Origin: Rathayibacter oskolensis
GTDB lineage: Bacteria > Actinomycetota > Actinomycetes > Actinomycetales > Microbacteriaceae
Assembly (NCBI RefSeq): GCF_900177245.1
Contig: NZ_FXBM01000003.1
Location: forward strand, 62,001 to 126,000
Reading direction: 5' to 3'
DNA: 64,000 nt
A program made the translations under genes and the position numbers. Positions 23,887-32,557 of this stretch are shown here, in pieces (the stretch's first letter is position 1; the number at the start of each line of letters is the position of its first letter). The notes beneath the pieces are model-generated. The model was not told the origin of the DNA. It worked only from the letters and a program-made list of their open reading frames with translations, and made no database searches.

Positions 23887-25592
23887 GAGGGCGCTCCCGG
23901 GACGGTCACGACCGGCGTCGCGGCGAGCAGCTGCCTGGTGTACGGATGCGTCACGGTCTCCTCCGAGAGGTGCTCGATGTCGTCGATCCGCTCGACCACG
24001 CGGCCGTCCTTCATCACCAGCACGCGGTCGCAGAGCGCCCGGACCACGCCGAGGTCGTGCGAGATGAAGAGCACCGCGGTGCCCGAGTCCTCGTTCATCC
24101 GCTTGAGGACGCTCAGCACCTCGCGCTGCACGGTCACGTCGAGTGCGGTGGTCGGCTCGTCGGCGATCAGCAGATCCGGCTTCGTGCTCATGGCGGAGGC
24201 GATCATCGCGCGCTGCTTCATGCCTCCGGAGAGCTGGTGCGGGTACTGCCGCAGGCGCCCCTCCGGGTCGGTGAGCATCACCGAGCGGAAGCCGCGCAGC
24301 AGGAGGTCGAGCGCTCCCCGGCGGGAGTAGCGGAGGCGGATCCGCAGCACGTCGGACAGCTGCGTCCCGAGCACCATCGCGGGATTCAGGGCCGTGCCCG
24401 GGTCCTGGTAGATCAGGCCGATCTTCGCCGCGAGCACGCGGTCCGGCACCGGGCCGAGCAGGTCGGTGCCGCCGAGCTCGAGGCGGCGCGCCGAGGCCTC
24501 GAGGCCCTCGCCGAGCAGCTTCGCGACGACGGAGGCGGTGAGCGACTTGCCCGAGCCCGACTCGCCGACGATCCCGAGCACCTCGCCGCGGCGGATGGTG
24601 AAGGAGAGGTCCTGCACGAGGGGGCGGCCGGTCGCGCCGTGCAGCACCGTGATGCCGTCGGCCACGAGCACCGCGTCGCTCGGCACCGCGAGCGTCGACT
24701 CGCCGGAGGAGCGGACCAGGCGCGCCCGGGTGCTGTTCGAGCGGGGGTTGGCCGCCGCGGCGAGCCCGTCGCCGACGAGCAGAGCGGCGAAGGAGGCGAC
24801 GGTCAGCGCGAGCGCCGGACCGAGGATCACGACGGGGTTCACCGAGATGCGGCTGAGCCCGTCGTTGAGCAGGGTGCCCCAGTCGAAGGCGGGCGTCTGC
24901 GCGCCGAGGCCGATGAACGACAGCCCCGAGATCTCGACGAGGGCCCCCGAGAAGGCGCTGGCGATGAGGATGAGGGTCGGCTCGGCCATGTTCGGCAGCA
25001 CGTGCCGCAGCGCGATCCGGTGGGTCGGCACGCCCATCAGGCGGGCGGTGGTGACGTACTCGGAGGAGGCGATCTTCGCCGCGAGGTTCGCCGTCAGCCG
25101 CGCGAACCCGGCGATGTTGGCGACCGCGATGGCGACGACCACCTGCACCACGCCCTGGCCGAGGATCGCGGCGACGATGATCGCGACGAGCATCGTCGGG
25201 TAGCTCACGGCGAGCTCGATGCCGCGCAGGCCCAGCTCGCGGAGGCGGCGCGGGGCGAGCCAGACGCCGATCCCGAGGGCGATGCCCACGACGGCCGAGA
25301 GGGCCGTGGCGGCGAGCGCCATCAGCACGGTCGATCGCGTGGCGACGAGGGTGCGGGCGAGCATGTCGCGCCCGAGCGTGTCGGTGCCGAGCGGGTGCTC
25401 GGCCGACGACGACTGGCTGGGCGAGCCGCCGAGCCCGGTGGCCTGGTTCTCGAGGGCGAACGGCGCGATGACCGCGACGAGCGCGATGATCCCGAGCAGC
25501 GCGAGTCCGATCACGAGCCCCGCGTTCCAGTGGAACGAGCGGGGCCGCGACGGCGTCTCGGCCAGGGCCACGGCGGGGAGGGTCTCAGCCAT
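23883..25592 (-). CDS. fused permease and ATP-binding subunit of peptide-type ABC transporter (DppC-DppD)
   Basis: The 569-residue protein joins two subunits that are normally separate. Residues 1-285 form a DppC-like permease with the LGTDTLGRDMLAR opening and the EAA-type loop ATARLMGVPTHRIALRHVLPN. Residues about 305-569 form a DppD-like ATPase with GESGSGKS, QDPGTALNP, LSGGMKQRAMIASAM and LLIADEPTTALD. The linker is short and hydrophilic. The gene overlaps DppB upstream by 8 bp and the second ATPase downstream by 4 bp, so all are translated as one unit. The fusion fixes a 1:1 ratio of the two parts. Confidence 0.9.
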   Translation of the reverse strand: MAETLPAVALAETPSRPRSFHWNAGLVIGLALLGIIALVAVIAPFALENQATGLGGSPSQSSSAEHPLGTDTLGRDMLARTLVATRSTVLMALAATALSAVVGIALGIGVWLAPRRLRELGLRGIELAVSYPTMLVAIIVAAILGQGVVQVVVAIAVANIAGFARLTANLAAKIASSEYVTTARLMGVPTHRIALRHVLPNMAEPTLILIASAFSGALVEISGLSFIGLGAQTPAFDWGTLLNDGLSRISVNPVVILGPALALTVASFAALLVGDGLAAAANPRSNSTRARLVRSSGESTLAVPSDAVLVADGITVLHGATGRPLVQDLSFTIRRGEVLGIVGESGSGKSLTASVVAKLLGEGLEASARRLELGGTDLLGPVPDRVLAAKIGLIYQDPGTALNPAMVLGTQLSDVLRIRLRYSRRGALDLLLRGFRSVMLTDPEGRLRQYPHQLSGGMKQRAMIASAMSTKPDLLIADEPTTALDVTVQREVLSVLKRMNEDSGTAVLFISHDLGVVRALCDRVLVMKDGRVVERIDDIEHLSEETVTHPYTRQLLAATPVVTVPGAPS

Positions 25593-26613
25593 GCTGCTCT
25601 CCGAGGGTGCGCGGGTCGATGAGACCCAGGATGACGTCGATGACGAGGGTGATCACGAGCGAGATGAGCCCGATCACGAAGACGGCCGCTCGGATCACCG
25701 GGTAGTCCTTGTCGATCGCGATGGCCTGGACGATCACTCCGCCCAGCCCCGGCCAGGCGAAGACCGCCTCGGTGATGAGCGCCGAGCCCAGCAGCGCGGT
25801 GAGGATGATCCCCGAGAGCGTCAGCGCGGTCGTGAGCAGGTTGGGCAGCATGTGCTTGGCGTAGAGGGTGAGGGCCGGCAGCCGCCAGCCGCGGGCCGTG
25901 CGCATGTAGTCCTGCTCGAGGATCACCGCCGTCTCGCGGCGCACGATCCGCGCGACCGAGCAGGTGCCTCCGACGGTGAGCGAGGCGATCGGGAGGATCG
26001 CGGCCGTGCCGAAGTCGTAGGCCGGCGAGTAGGCGGGCGGCAGCACCTTCAGCATCACGGCGAAGACGACGACGAAGCCGGTCGCCAGCACGTAGGTGGG
26101 GATCGACGAGACGAGTCCGGTGACCGTGCTGAAGACCGCGTCGAGCCAGCGGCGGCGGTCGCCGCGGGTCGCGACTCCGACCGCCATGCCCAGCGCGATG
26201 CCGAGGATCAGCAGCAGGAGCACCGCGGCGATCGTGATCGCGAGCGTGTAGGGCACCGCGGTCATCACGAGCTCCATCGCGGGGATCCTGTAGCGGAAGG
26301 AGGCGCCGAAGTCGCCCTGGACGACTCCGAGCAGGTAGGTGCCCAGCTGCACGATCAGCGGCTGGTCGAGGCCGAGCTGGGTGCGGACCAGCTCGACCTG
26401 CGCGAGACCGGCCGACTCCCCCGCGATGGCGACCGCCGGGTCGCCCGGGATGAGCTGCACGATCAGGAACGTGACCAGCACGAGCAGCGCGAGGTTGACT
26501 ATCAGGCCGAGGGAGCGGCGCAGGAGGAACCTCCGCCACGCCCCGGCCAGGGAGCCGGCTCGGACGACGCCCTGGCCGGTCGACGAGGAGGGTTCGGCGG
26601 TCGTGGTGCTCAT
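25585..26613 (-). CDS. peptide-type ABC transporter permease (DppB-like)
   Basis: The 342-residue protein has a 30-residue cytoplasmic start and the DppB signature IPGDPAV (about residue 56-62). About six membrane segments follow, with an EAA-type loop EQDYMRTARGWRLPALTLYAKHMLPN cut by the usual hydrophobic flanks. It pairs with the fused DppC domain to form the channel. The ATG follows closely behind the binding protein gene (75 bp). Upstream control comes from the promoter in front of 28266. Confidence 0.92.
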   Translation of the reverse strand: MSTTTAEPSSSTGQGVVRAGSLAGAWRRFLLRRSLGLIVNLALLVLVTFLIVQLIPGDPAVAIAGESAGLAQVELVRTQLGLDQPLIVQLGTYLLGVVQGDFGASFRYRIPAMELVMTAVPYTLAITIAAVLLLLILGIALGMAVGVATRGDRRRWLDAVFSTVTGLVSSIPTYVLATGFVVVFAVMLKVLPPAYSPAYDFGTAAILPIASLTVGGTCSVARIVRRETAVILEQDYMRTARGWRLPALTLYAKHMLPNLLTTALTLSGIILTALLGSALITEAVFAWPGLGGVIVQAIAIDKDYPVIRAAVFVIGLISLVITLVIDVILGLIDPRTLGEQHG

Positions 26614-26688
26614 CGCGGTGTCTCCTTCGTCGCCCGGCCGGGGCGGTTCGTCACGGTGTCAGTGCCCGGCGGGCGCCGACGCGGTCCC

Positions 26689-28266
26689 TCAGGAGAGGAT
26701 CCGCATGGCCGAGATGTCCCAGTAGCCCGAGAACACCGAGGTGGCGAAGCCGGAGCGGGCCACGTAGCGGTGCGTGTCGGTGATGAGCGGGGTCATGTCG
26801 ACCCGCTCGAGGATCGTCTCCTGGGCGGCGAGCAGGTTCTCGCACTGCGTCTCGGTGTCGGAGGCGGCCATCGCGGCGTCGTAGAACGCCACGCCCTCGG
26901 GGTTGTCGCTCGAGGAGACGTTGGTGCCGCCCTCGGCGTAGGTGGGGCCGAGGTAGCGGGCGATCGTCGCGTGGATGAGGCCGGGGCCCGCGTTCTCGGC
27001 GGCGACGGCCACGTCCCACGTGCCGGGCTCGGTGCGCATCTGCTTGGTCCAGTCGGCGGGGTCGGGAGCCGAGACCGTCACGGTGGCTCCGGCGGCGCGG
27101 AGCGACTCGGCCAGGTAGTCGGCGGCCGGGTCCCAGTTCGACATGATCAGCAGGCGGATGGTCTGACCGGTGAGCACCTCGGAGGCGGCGGCGGGGTCGT
27201 ACTCCTGCACCAGCGACGGGTCGTCGAGCGCGCACTGGTAGCTGGCGGCGTTGACGGTGTACTGCGCGACTCCGAGGCCGTCGAGGCCGGCGTCGTTGAA
27301 GCCCTGGGTGTCGATGGCCTGGGCGACGGCGGCGCGCAGCTCCTGGTCGCCCTCGAAGATCGATCCGGAGCCGGGCGCCTCGTTGAACACGAGGTTGTAG
27401 GCCGAGCTGGCGAAGGTGACGGTGGAGTAGGCGGGGTCGTCCTCGAAGCGCAGGGCGTTGGAGTCGTAGAAGCGGGCGAGGTCGACTCCGCCCGACTCGA
27501 GCAGGTTGGCGCTCGTGTTCGAGTCGGCCTGCACGGTGAGGTTGATCGTCTTCGCGGGCACGCCCTCGACGCTCTCCCAGGCGGGCCAGGCGTCGTAGTC
27601 GTCGCGCAGCGTGTAGGCGGCGCTCACTCCGGCGGACAGATCCGAGAGCATGTAGGGCCCCGACCAGGCTCCGTCGACGGTGCCGGCGGCGAGACCCTCG
27701 GGGTCGGCGAGACCTGCGGGGCAGATGACGCCGGTGCCTGGGCGGGTGACGCCTCCGAGCAGCTGCGAGTAGGGCTCGCTCAGCGCGATGGTGAGCGTGC
27801 CGGCGGCGTCGTCGGGGGTGAAGGTCGCGTCGCCCGAGCCGAAGGCCTGGTTCTTCCAGGTCTGCGCGCCCGCGTCGTCGAGGCCGGTGAGGTACGAGAA
27901 GGAGTCGGCGACGACGGTCGGCGTGATCGCGGTGCCGTCGGCGCAGGTGGCGTCGTCGCGGATCGTGAAGGTGTACTCGGAGGCCGAGACGGCGTTCCAG
28001 TCGGTCGCGAGGCCGCCGATGTAGCCCTCGGTCTCGCCCTGGCGCAGCAGTGTGTCGAAGCCGAGGCGGGCGACGGTGACGTCGGCGTCGGCGGAGGACT
28101 TCGCCGGGTCGAAGGTCGTCGGTGCGTACCAGAGCTCCGCGTTGATGGTGTCGGTGGACTCCGCGGCTCCGGTGTCCTCCGGGGTGCTCGCGGTGCCGCA
28201 GGCGCTGAGCGCGAGGGTGGCGACCGCCGCCAGCGCGACGCCGGCGAGCATTCTCTTCCTGACCAT
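26689..28266 (-). CDS. peptide-type ABC transporter substrate-binding lipoprotein
   Basis: The 525-residue protein starts with MVRKRMLAGVALAAVATLAL and a lipobox LSAC (Cys about residue 23), so it is anchored to the membrane surface by lipid. The rest matches SBP_bac_5 proteins (DppA/OppA class) in length and pattern: LWYAPTTFDPAKSSAD, FDTLLRQGETEGYIGGLATDW and EYTFTIRDDATCADGT. The Cys residues in the mature part could form disulfides. It is the first gene of the transporter-amidohydrolase operon, has GGAGG seven bases upstream, and lies about 110 bp downstream of a TTGGATCCAA palindrome. Confidence 0.92.
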   Translation of the reverse strand: MVRKRMLAGVALAAVATLALSACGTASTPEDTGAAESTDTINAELWYAPTTFDPAKSSADADVTVARLGFDTLLRQGETEGYIGGLATDWNAVSASEYTFTIRDDATCADGTAITPTVVADSFSYLTGLDDAGAQTWKNQAFGSGDATFTPDDAAGTLTIALSEPYSQLLGGVTRPGTGVICPAGLADPEGLAAGTVDGAWSGPYMLSDLSAGVSAAYTLRDDYDAWPAWESVEGVPAKTINLTVQADSNTSANLLESGGVDLARFYDSNALRFEDDPAYSTVTFASSAYNLVFNEAPGSGSIFEGDQELRAAVAQAIDTQGFNDAGLDGLGVAQYTVNAASYQCALDDPSLVQEYDPAAASEVLTGQTIRLLIMSNWDPAADYLAESLRAAGATVTVSAPDPADWTKQMRTEPGTWDVAVAAENAGPGLIHATIARYLGPTYAEGGTNVSSSDNPEGVAFYDAAMAASDTETQCENLLAAQETILERVDMTPLITDTHRYVARSGFATSVFSGYWDISAMRILS

Positions 28267-28378
28267 GGTGCTGTCCTCCAGGGATAAAGGTGGTGCGTCG
28301 GGGCGGGTCGGGGGCCGCCTCGGGGGATGCGGCGGCCGGTCGTCGAGACATCGCGGGGATCGCGAGCACTCGCTTAAC

Positions 28379-28410
28379 TTGGATCCAATCTAGACCGATG
28401 CGCATCCAAT
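28379..28410. promoter_or_regulatory. putative GntR operator upstream of the ABC transporter operon
   Basis: TTGGATCCAAT at 28379-28389 contains a perfect 10-bp palindrome, and a second ATCCAAT follows at 28404-28410. The same motif occurs at 7183, 32474 and next to the GntR gene at 34447-34474. It lies in the short gap between the amidohydrolase end (28426) and the binding protein start (28266). Confidence 0.6.
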
Positions 28411-28425
28411 TGTGTTTCGTCTGGA

Positions 28426-29799
28426 TTACATCTCGCGAGACCGCGTCCCGTCGTCAGCCGCGAACACGACCACGCCGCCCACCTCCGTGCGCAGGACCCG
28501 AGCCGCGGCGAACTCCTCCGCCGTGCAGCGGAGCGGATCGACGTCGAGCAGGACGAGGTCGGCGAGGAACCCGGGGCGCAGCATCCCGCGACGGCCCTCG
28601 GCGAACGAGGCGCGGGCCGCCCCGCGCGTGTAGGCCTCGACGGCCTCGAGCACGGTGAGCGCCTGCTCCGGTCCGGTCGGCGCGGAGGCGCCGCGCATCC
28701 TCCTGCTCGCCGACATCGCCACGAGCGCTCGGGGATCGAAGGGGAAGTAGGGGGCGTCGGACCCCATCGCGATGACGGCGCCCGAGTCGAGCCAGGAGCG
28801 CATCGGGTTGACGTCGGCCGAGCGCTCGCCGAGCCGCTCCGCGAGCCCTGCCGCGTTGCTCCACGCGATCGACGGCTGGAGCGAGGCGAGCACGCCCAGG
28901 CGCGCGGCCCGCTCCCGGCTCTCGGCCGAGGGCTCGAGGTAGGCGTGGATGAGCTGGCAGCGCAACGGCTCGATGACGGCCGCCGGGCCCGCCGCCTCGA
29001 GCGCGTCGAGGACCTCGGCCACCGCGCGACTGCCGACGGCGTGCACGCCGAGCCCCCAGCCCCTGGCGACGCAGCCGGCGGCGAGCCGCGCGAACTCCTC
29101 CGTCGCGATCCGCTGGACGCCGTGGTCGCCTCCGGGCCACGGCTCCTCGAGGAGCGCCTGCCCCTTCATCCCCTCGCCGTCGTAGTACACCTTGACCGGC
29201 CCGAGACGGAGGCGGTCGTCACCGCTTCCCGTCGCGCCCGGGATGCCGTCGAGCAGCGCGAGCGCCTCGTCGACTCCGGGAACGGCGGGCGTGCCGAGCT
29301 CGGGCCAGGGCATCGCCACGACCCGGAGGGTCAGCTCGCCGCGGCCGTGCGCGGCGCGGTAGGCGGCCAGCTCGTCGAGCGTCACGGCGGGGTCGACGAC
29401 GCCGGTGAAGCCCATCGCGTGCAGGAGCGGCTGCACCCTGAGGAGCGCGGCGCGGCGATCCGGAGGGGTCGGCGGAGTGCCGCCGAGCCAGTCGGGAGCA
29501 TCGGGGTCGGCATCGGCGTCGGCGAGCATGGCGGCCGAGAAGGCGGCGGCGCCGGCGCCGGGCTCGAGCAGCTGCAGGGCCTTGAGCCCCGCGCGCTGCG
29601 CGTGCGAGTGGGCGTCGATGAAGCCGGGGAGGAGGACGCCCTCGAACGGCTCCTCCCTCGCGTCGGGCGCCGCGTGGCGCACCTCGTCGAGCGTCCCGAC
29701 GGCCGCGATCCGCTCGCCGACGACCAGCAGCGCCTCGGCCTCGGGGCGCTCGGGGTCGAGGGTCCTGACCCTGCCGACGAGGAGGCGCCCCTCAGGCAT
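28426..29799 (-). CDS. amidohydrolase family protein (YtcJ-like)
   Basis: The 457-residue protein has an N-terminal beta part, the HxH motif in FIDAHSHAQR (about residue 63-65), later histidines in GVHAVGSRA and QLIHAYLEP, and the aspartate in MGSDAPYFPFDP, near residue 360. This is the order found in YtcJ-type exoenzyme-like amidohydrolases, whose substrates are often N-acyl or formyl amides. The start at 29799 overlaps the upstream cysteine hydrolase by 8 bp, so the two are coupled. The likely role is hydrolysis of an amide bond in the same pathway. Confidence 0.85.
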   Translation of the reverse strand: MPEGRLLVGRVRTLDPERPEAEALLVVGERIAAVGTLDEVRHAAPDAREEPFEGVLLPGFIDAHSHAQRAGLKALQLLEPGAGAAAFSAAMLADADADPDAPDWLGGTPPTPPDRRAALLRVQPLLHAMGFTGVVDPAVTLDELAAYRAAHGRGELTLRVVAMPWPELGTPAVPGVDEALALLDGIPGATGSGDDRLRLGPVKVYYDGEGMKGQALLEEPWPGGDHGVQRIATEEFARLAAGCVARGWGLGVHAVGSRAVAEVLDALEAAGPAAVIEPLRCQLIHAYLEPSAESRERAARLGVLASLQPSIAWSNAAGLAERLGERSADVNPMRSWLDSGAVIAMGSDAPYFPFDPRALVAMSASRRMRGASAPTGPEQALTVLEAVEAYTRGAARASFAEGRRGMLRPGFLADLVLLDVDPLRCTAEEFAAARVLRTEVGGVVVFAADDGTRSREM

Positions 29800-30397
29800 C
29801 GACGGTCTCGCGCCGCTCGAGCCAGTCGTGCACCTCGGCCGCCGTGACGAGGGCGTCGCGCTGCAGGTACTCGATCGCCTCGAGCGCAGCCGAGTGCGCG
29901 CGCTCGCTCGAGCCCGCGACGCAGTCGCTGAGCACCCGGACGGCGTAGTCGTGCTGGTGCGCATCGGCCGCCGTGTAGTGAATGCACACGTCGGTCAGTC
30001 CACCGACGAGCAGCAGCGTGCCCGCGCGGTAGGCCTTCAGCAAGATCTCGAGCTCGGTGCCGAAGAAGGCCGAGTAGCGGCGTTTGCGGATCACGAACTC
30101 CTCGGGCCGCGGCACGATCCACGAGGCGAGCTCTGTGCCCGGATCGCCCTCGAGGCAGTGAACGCCCTCTGCGCCGTCGAGCTCGCGGCCGATGTCGACC
30201 AGGTCGCGCTTGTGCACCTCCTGGATGAAGACGACGGGCACGCCGACCGCGCGGCAGTGCGAGATGAGGTCGCGGACCCGCGGCGCTCGCTCCTCCCGCC
30301 CGCTCATCACGGGGATCCCGGGAGTCGGCAGACCCGACTCGGCTCCCCCCTGGATGTCGACGACGACGAGGACGGGGTTGCCGGAGACGGCGAGCAT
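29792..30397 (-). CDS. cysteine hydrolase (isochorismatase-like family)
   Basis: The 201-residue protein has the family triad: D14 in VVVDIQGG, K105 in VIRKRRYSAF and C138 in GGLTDVCIHYTA, followed by AAADAH-like and SSERAHSAALE blocks usual for nicotinamidase/ureidoacrylate/N-carbamoyl hydrolases. These enzymes cleave amides or carbamoyl groups. The ATG at 30397 follows GGAAGGA. The gene is first in a two-gene operon with the YtcJ-like amidohydrolase. Its upstream region holds a CCGAGGT...ACCTCGG palindrome and one copy of the long palindromic repeat. Confidence 0.88.
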   Translation of the reverse strand: MLAVSGNPVLVVVDIQGGAESGLPTPGIPVMSGREERAPRVRDLISHCRAVGVPVVFIQEVHKRDLVDIGRELDGAEGVHCLEGDPGTELASWIVPRPEEFVIRKRRYSAFFGTELEILLKAYRAGTLLLVGGLTDVCIHYTAADAHQHDYAVRVLSDCVAGSSERAHSAALEAIEYLQRDALVTAAEVHDWLERRETVDA

Positions 30398-30519
30398 GCG
30401 GGTGGATCCTTCCGGGTGGTGCGAGTCGGGCGAGGTGCGGCCGCGACCGGGCGGGGAGCGTGCACCCGCCCGTCCAGTGTGGGAGGGCGAGGGTCGCGCC
30501 CGGGGTCGGGCCTGTTTCG

Positions 30520-30536
30520 CCGAGGTAAAACCTCGG
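30520..30536. promoter_or_regulatory. palindrome upstream of the cysteine hydrolase gene
   Basis: CCGAGGTAAAACCTCGG is a perfect 7-bp inverted repeat around AAA, 123 bp upstream of the cysteine hydrolase start. It may be an operator for that two-gene operon. No second copy was seen in the window, and no regulator can be assigned. Confidence 0.3.
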
Positions 30537-30573
30537 GATGCTCGGGATGTGGAGGAGCCGCGCCCTCGCGAGT

Positions 30574-30618
30574 CCGCAAGAGTTGTCGTAGTCGCGGCTC
30601 CAGTACGACAACTCTTGG
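30574..30618. repeat. single copy of the long palindromic repeat
   Basis: The unit has arms AAGAGTTGTCGTA and TACGACAACTCTT and the flanking CC...GG of the family seen at 9.7, 10.8 and 60.8 kb. Its loop (GTCGCGGCTCCA) differs completely from the others, so only the stem is kept. It lies between the cytidine-deaminase-like gene end and the cysteine hydrolase promoter. Confidence 0.75.
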
Positions 30619-30651
30619 AGCCTCGACGGGCGGGGCGGGCCGGGCCGGCGG

Positions 30652-31098
30652 TCAGACCGGGCGGGCGGCCCGGCGACGGCGGAACGGCAGCAGGTCGGCG
30701 ACCCGCACCGGCGCGAACGCGGCGTCGACGGCGACCCAGACGGTCGCCTCCGGGGCGTGGTCGCCGAGCAGCTCGGCGCACACCCCGCACGGCTCGATGA
30801 GGTGCCGGCTGCCGCCCGGGCGTTCGAGCACCCCGACGACCGAGACCACCGGCGACCCGGCGACGACCGCCGCACTGAGCGCGGCCGACTCGGCGCAGAC
30901 CGACGCCCGCCCCGCGCTCGCCTCGACGTGCAGGCCGGTCACGACCCGCCCGTCCGCGAGCCGCAGCGCCGCCGCCACCTCGTGGACGCGCTCGCGGTAG
31001 CGCTCGTCGAGGATCCCGGTCGCGATCGCCAGCAGCTCCCGATCGCCCGCCGACATCCCCTCGGGCGCCCCCGCGAGCACCGGCCGGTCGGAGGTCAC
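30652..31098 (-). CDS. cytidine deaminase-like zinc protein
   Basis: The 148-residue protein carries the zinc and catalytic motifs of the cytidine deaminase family: C68-A-E70 in SVCAESAAL and C104/C107 in EPCGVC. Length fits the small homotetrameric type. It starts at a GTG that overlaps the stop of the TIM-barrel amidohydrolase gene. In this operon it could act on a pathway intermediate rather than on cytidine, but the motifs alone do not decide this. The C-terminal tail is Arg-rich. Confidence 0.8.
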   Translation of the reverse strand: MTSDRPVLAGAPEGMSAGDRELLAIATGILDERYRERVHEVAAALRLADGRVVTGLHVEASAGRASVCAESAALSAAVVAGSPVVSVVGVLERPGGSRHLIEPCGVCAELLGDHAPEATVWVAVDAAFAPVRVADLLPFRRRRAARPV

Positions 31099-31856
31099 GA
31101 CCAGCCCAGGATCCGCGCCATGTTGCCGCCCTCGACGAGTGCCCGGTCGGCCTCGTCGGGGATCGCCTTGCCGATCTTCATCCGCTCGAGATCGAAGTCG
31201 CTGCCGGGCCACTCGGAGCCCAGGAGGATCTTCTCGGCACCCAGCCGCGCGTAGGCGCGCTTCACGTCGCTCATCAGCGTCGCCGAGGTCTCGAGGTAGA
31301 TGTGCGGGTTCCGCTCGGCGACGATGATCGCCTCGGGGACGTTCCAGACCGCGCCCATGTGGGCGATGATCGTCGGCACTCCCGGGAAGCCCTTCGCGAT
31401 CTCCTCGATGGCGAACGGCGCGCAGAACGCGTCGTCGAGCGCGTTGATGAGCACGGGCAGCCCGAGCTCCTCGCACACCGCGAAGAGCGGGTCGAGCAGT
31501 CCGTGATCGGCCACGTGGTAGCCGTGCAGGCTCGGGTGCAGCTTGAGGCCGACCAGTCCGCCGTCGGCGAAGCGGCGGATCTCGTCGGTCGCGTTCTCCC
31601 ACTGCGGCATCACCTGGCCGAAGCCGAAGAGCCGGTCGGGGTGCGCCGCGACGAGCTCCATCAGGAAGTCGTTCTCGATGCCCTGCGCGAGCGAGCAGAC
31701 CATCGCGCGGTCGACGCCGGCCGCGTCCATCCGGTCGAGGATCCGCTTCGGGTCGAAGGGCGTGTAGGCGGGCGGCTGCTCGCCGGGGCGGACCCCGCTG
31801 AGGTAGTCGCTGCGACCGCGACGGTCCTGAGTGGTGTTGTACGCGTCGATGATCAT
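31095..31856 (-). CDS. TIM-barrel amidohydrolase lacking the N-terminal HxH
   Basis: The 253-residue protein resembles the aminocarboxymuconate decarboxylase/Amidohydro_2 family: VGLKLHPSLHGYHV (about residue 103-116), PTIIAHMGAVWN (about 165), YLETSA and LLGSEWPGS. The first strand reads MIIDAYNTTQ where active members have a D-x-H-x-H motif, so the usual metal-binding pair is missing. It may use an altered site or be non-hydrolytic. It is the middle gene of a unit that starts with the 32429 membrane protein. The ATG has no overlapping neighbour upstream (69-bp gap). Confidence 0.8.
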   Translation of the reverse strand: MIIDAYNTTQDRRGRSDYLSGVRPGEQPPAYTPFDPKRILDRMDAAGVDRAMVCSLAQGIENDFLMELVAAHPDRLFGFGQVMPQWENATDEIRRFADGGLVGLKLHPSLHGYHVADHGLLDPLFAVCEELGLPVLINALDDAFCAPFAIEEIAKGFPGVPTIIAHMGAVWNVPEAIIVAERNPHIYLETSATLMSDVKRAYARLGAEKILLGSEWPGSDFDLERMKIGKAIPDEADRALVEGGNMARILGWS

Positions 31857-31925
31857 GCGGCGTCTCCTTCGTTCTTCTGGTTCGGGTGCGGGAGTGTCGG
31901 GGCCGGGGCGAGCGGCGGAGTCGGG

Positions 31926-32429
31926 TCAGCCGACGGCGGCCATCGCGCCCATCGCGACGAGCCCCGCGAGCGAGGCGAGCCTCCTGGTGGTGTCGATGCC
32001 GGCCGAGCGGCCGCGCAGCGTGGTGCCGACGGCGCAGGCGGCGTAGGCGGCGACCGCGGCCGTGAGCGGCACCGCGAGCCCTGCTCCGTGCGCGTGGAGC
32101 GTCGCTCCGCTCGCCTGCGGGGCGTCGGCGACGAGTACGAGCACGGAGGCGAGGAGCATCCCGACCCCGTGCAGCGCGTCGGCGCCGTGACGGCGCGGCC
32201 CGCGCCGGACCCTGTCGAGCAGCGCGGCCGTGAGCGCGCACCCCGCGAGCAGGAGGGACCACACAGGAGCCGGGACCAGGTGCAGTCCCGCGAGGTGCAC
32301 GTCGAGCATGGCCGCGAGCATCGCCGCCTCGGCGACGAGCCAGCCGCGCCCCACGCGTCGCCATCCCGCGAGCCCGAGAGCGAGCGAGGCGGTGGCCCCG
32401 AGCACCATCACGACCAGCAGCGCAGTCAC
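31926..32429 (-). CDS. hypothetical membrane protein
   Basis: The 167-residue protein starts at GTG behind GGAGG and has four to five membrane segments (from VVMVLGATASLALGLAGW at residue 6 to LASLAGLVAMGAMAAVG at the end). Several His residues lie in or near the segments (MLDVHLAGLHL, ALHGVG, TLHAHGAG), unusual for a protein this small and reminiscent of metal- or heme-interacting membrane proteins. No family was recognised. A perfect ATTGGATCCAAT palindrome lies 45 bp upstream, so it is probably the first gene of a GntR-controlled unit with the two enzymes that follow. Confidence 0.65.
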   Translation of the reverse strand: MTALLVVMVLGATASLALGLAGWRRVGRGWLVAEAAMLAAMLDVHLAGLHLVPAPVWSLLLAGCALTAALLDRVRRGPRRHGADALHGVGMLLASVLVLVADAPQASGATLHAHGAGLAVPLTAAVAAYAACAVGTTLRGRSAGIDTTRRLASLAGLVAMGAMAAVG

Positions 32430-32473
32430 GAGGCCTCCGGTGCGGCAGGGGTCGGACGACCAGGGTGGACAGG

Positions 32474-32485
32474 ATTGGATCCAAT
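32474..32485. promoter_or_regulatory. putative GntR operator, perfect palindrome
   Basis: ATTGGATCCAAT is a perfect 12-bp palindrome, the best copy of the motif in the window. It lies 45 bp before the minus-strand membrane protein gene and 73 bp before the plus-strand GrpB-like gene. Confidence 0.65.
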
Positions 32486-32557
32486 ACTAGGTGGCACGGA
32501 TCCACGAATCAACTGGCGGAGGCGGCGTCGCCTCCGCGCCCCTGCGAGGATGCTCGC

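Noticed and set aside
21349-28287. Two plus-strand open frames of about 1,000 residues each opposite the transporter operon
   Set aside because: They are shadows of the minus-strand amidohydrolase, ABC transporter and binding protein genes, which carry complete motif sets.
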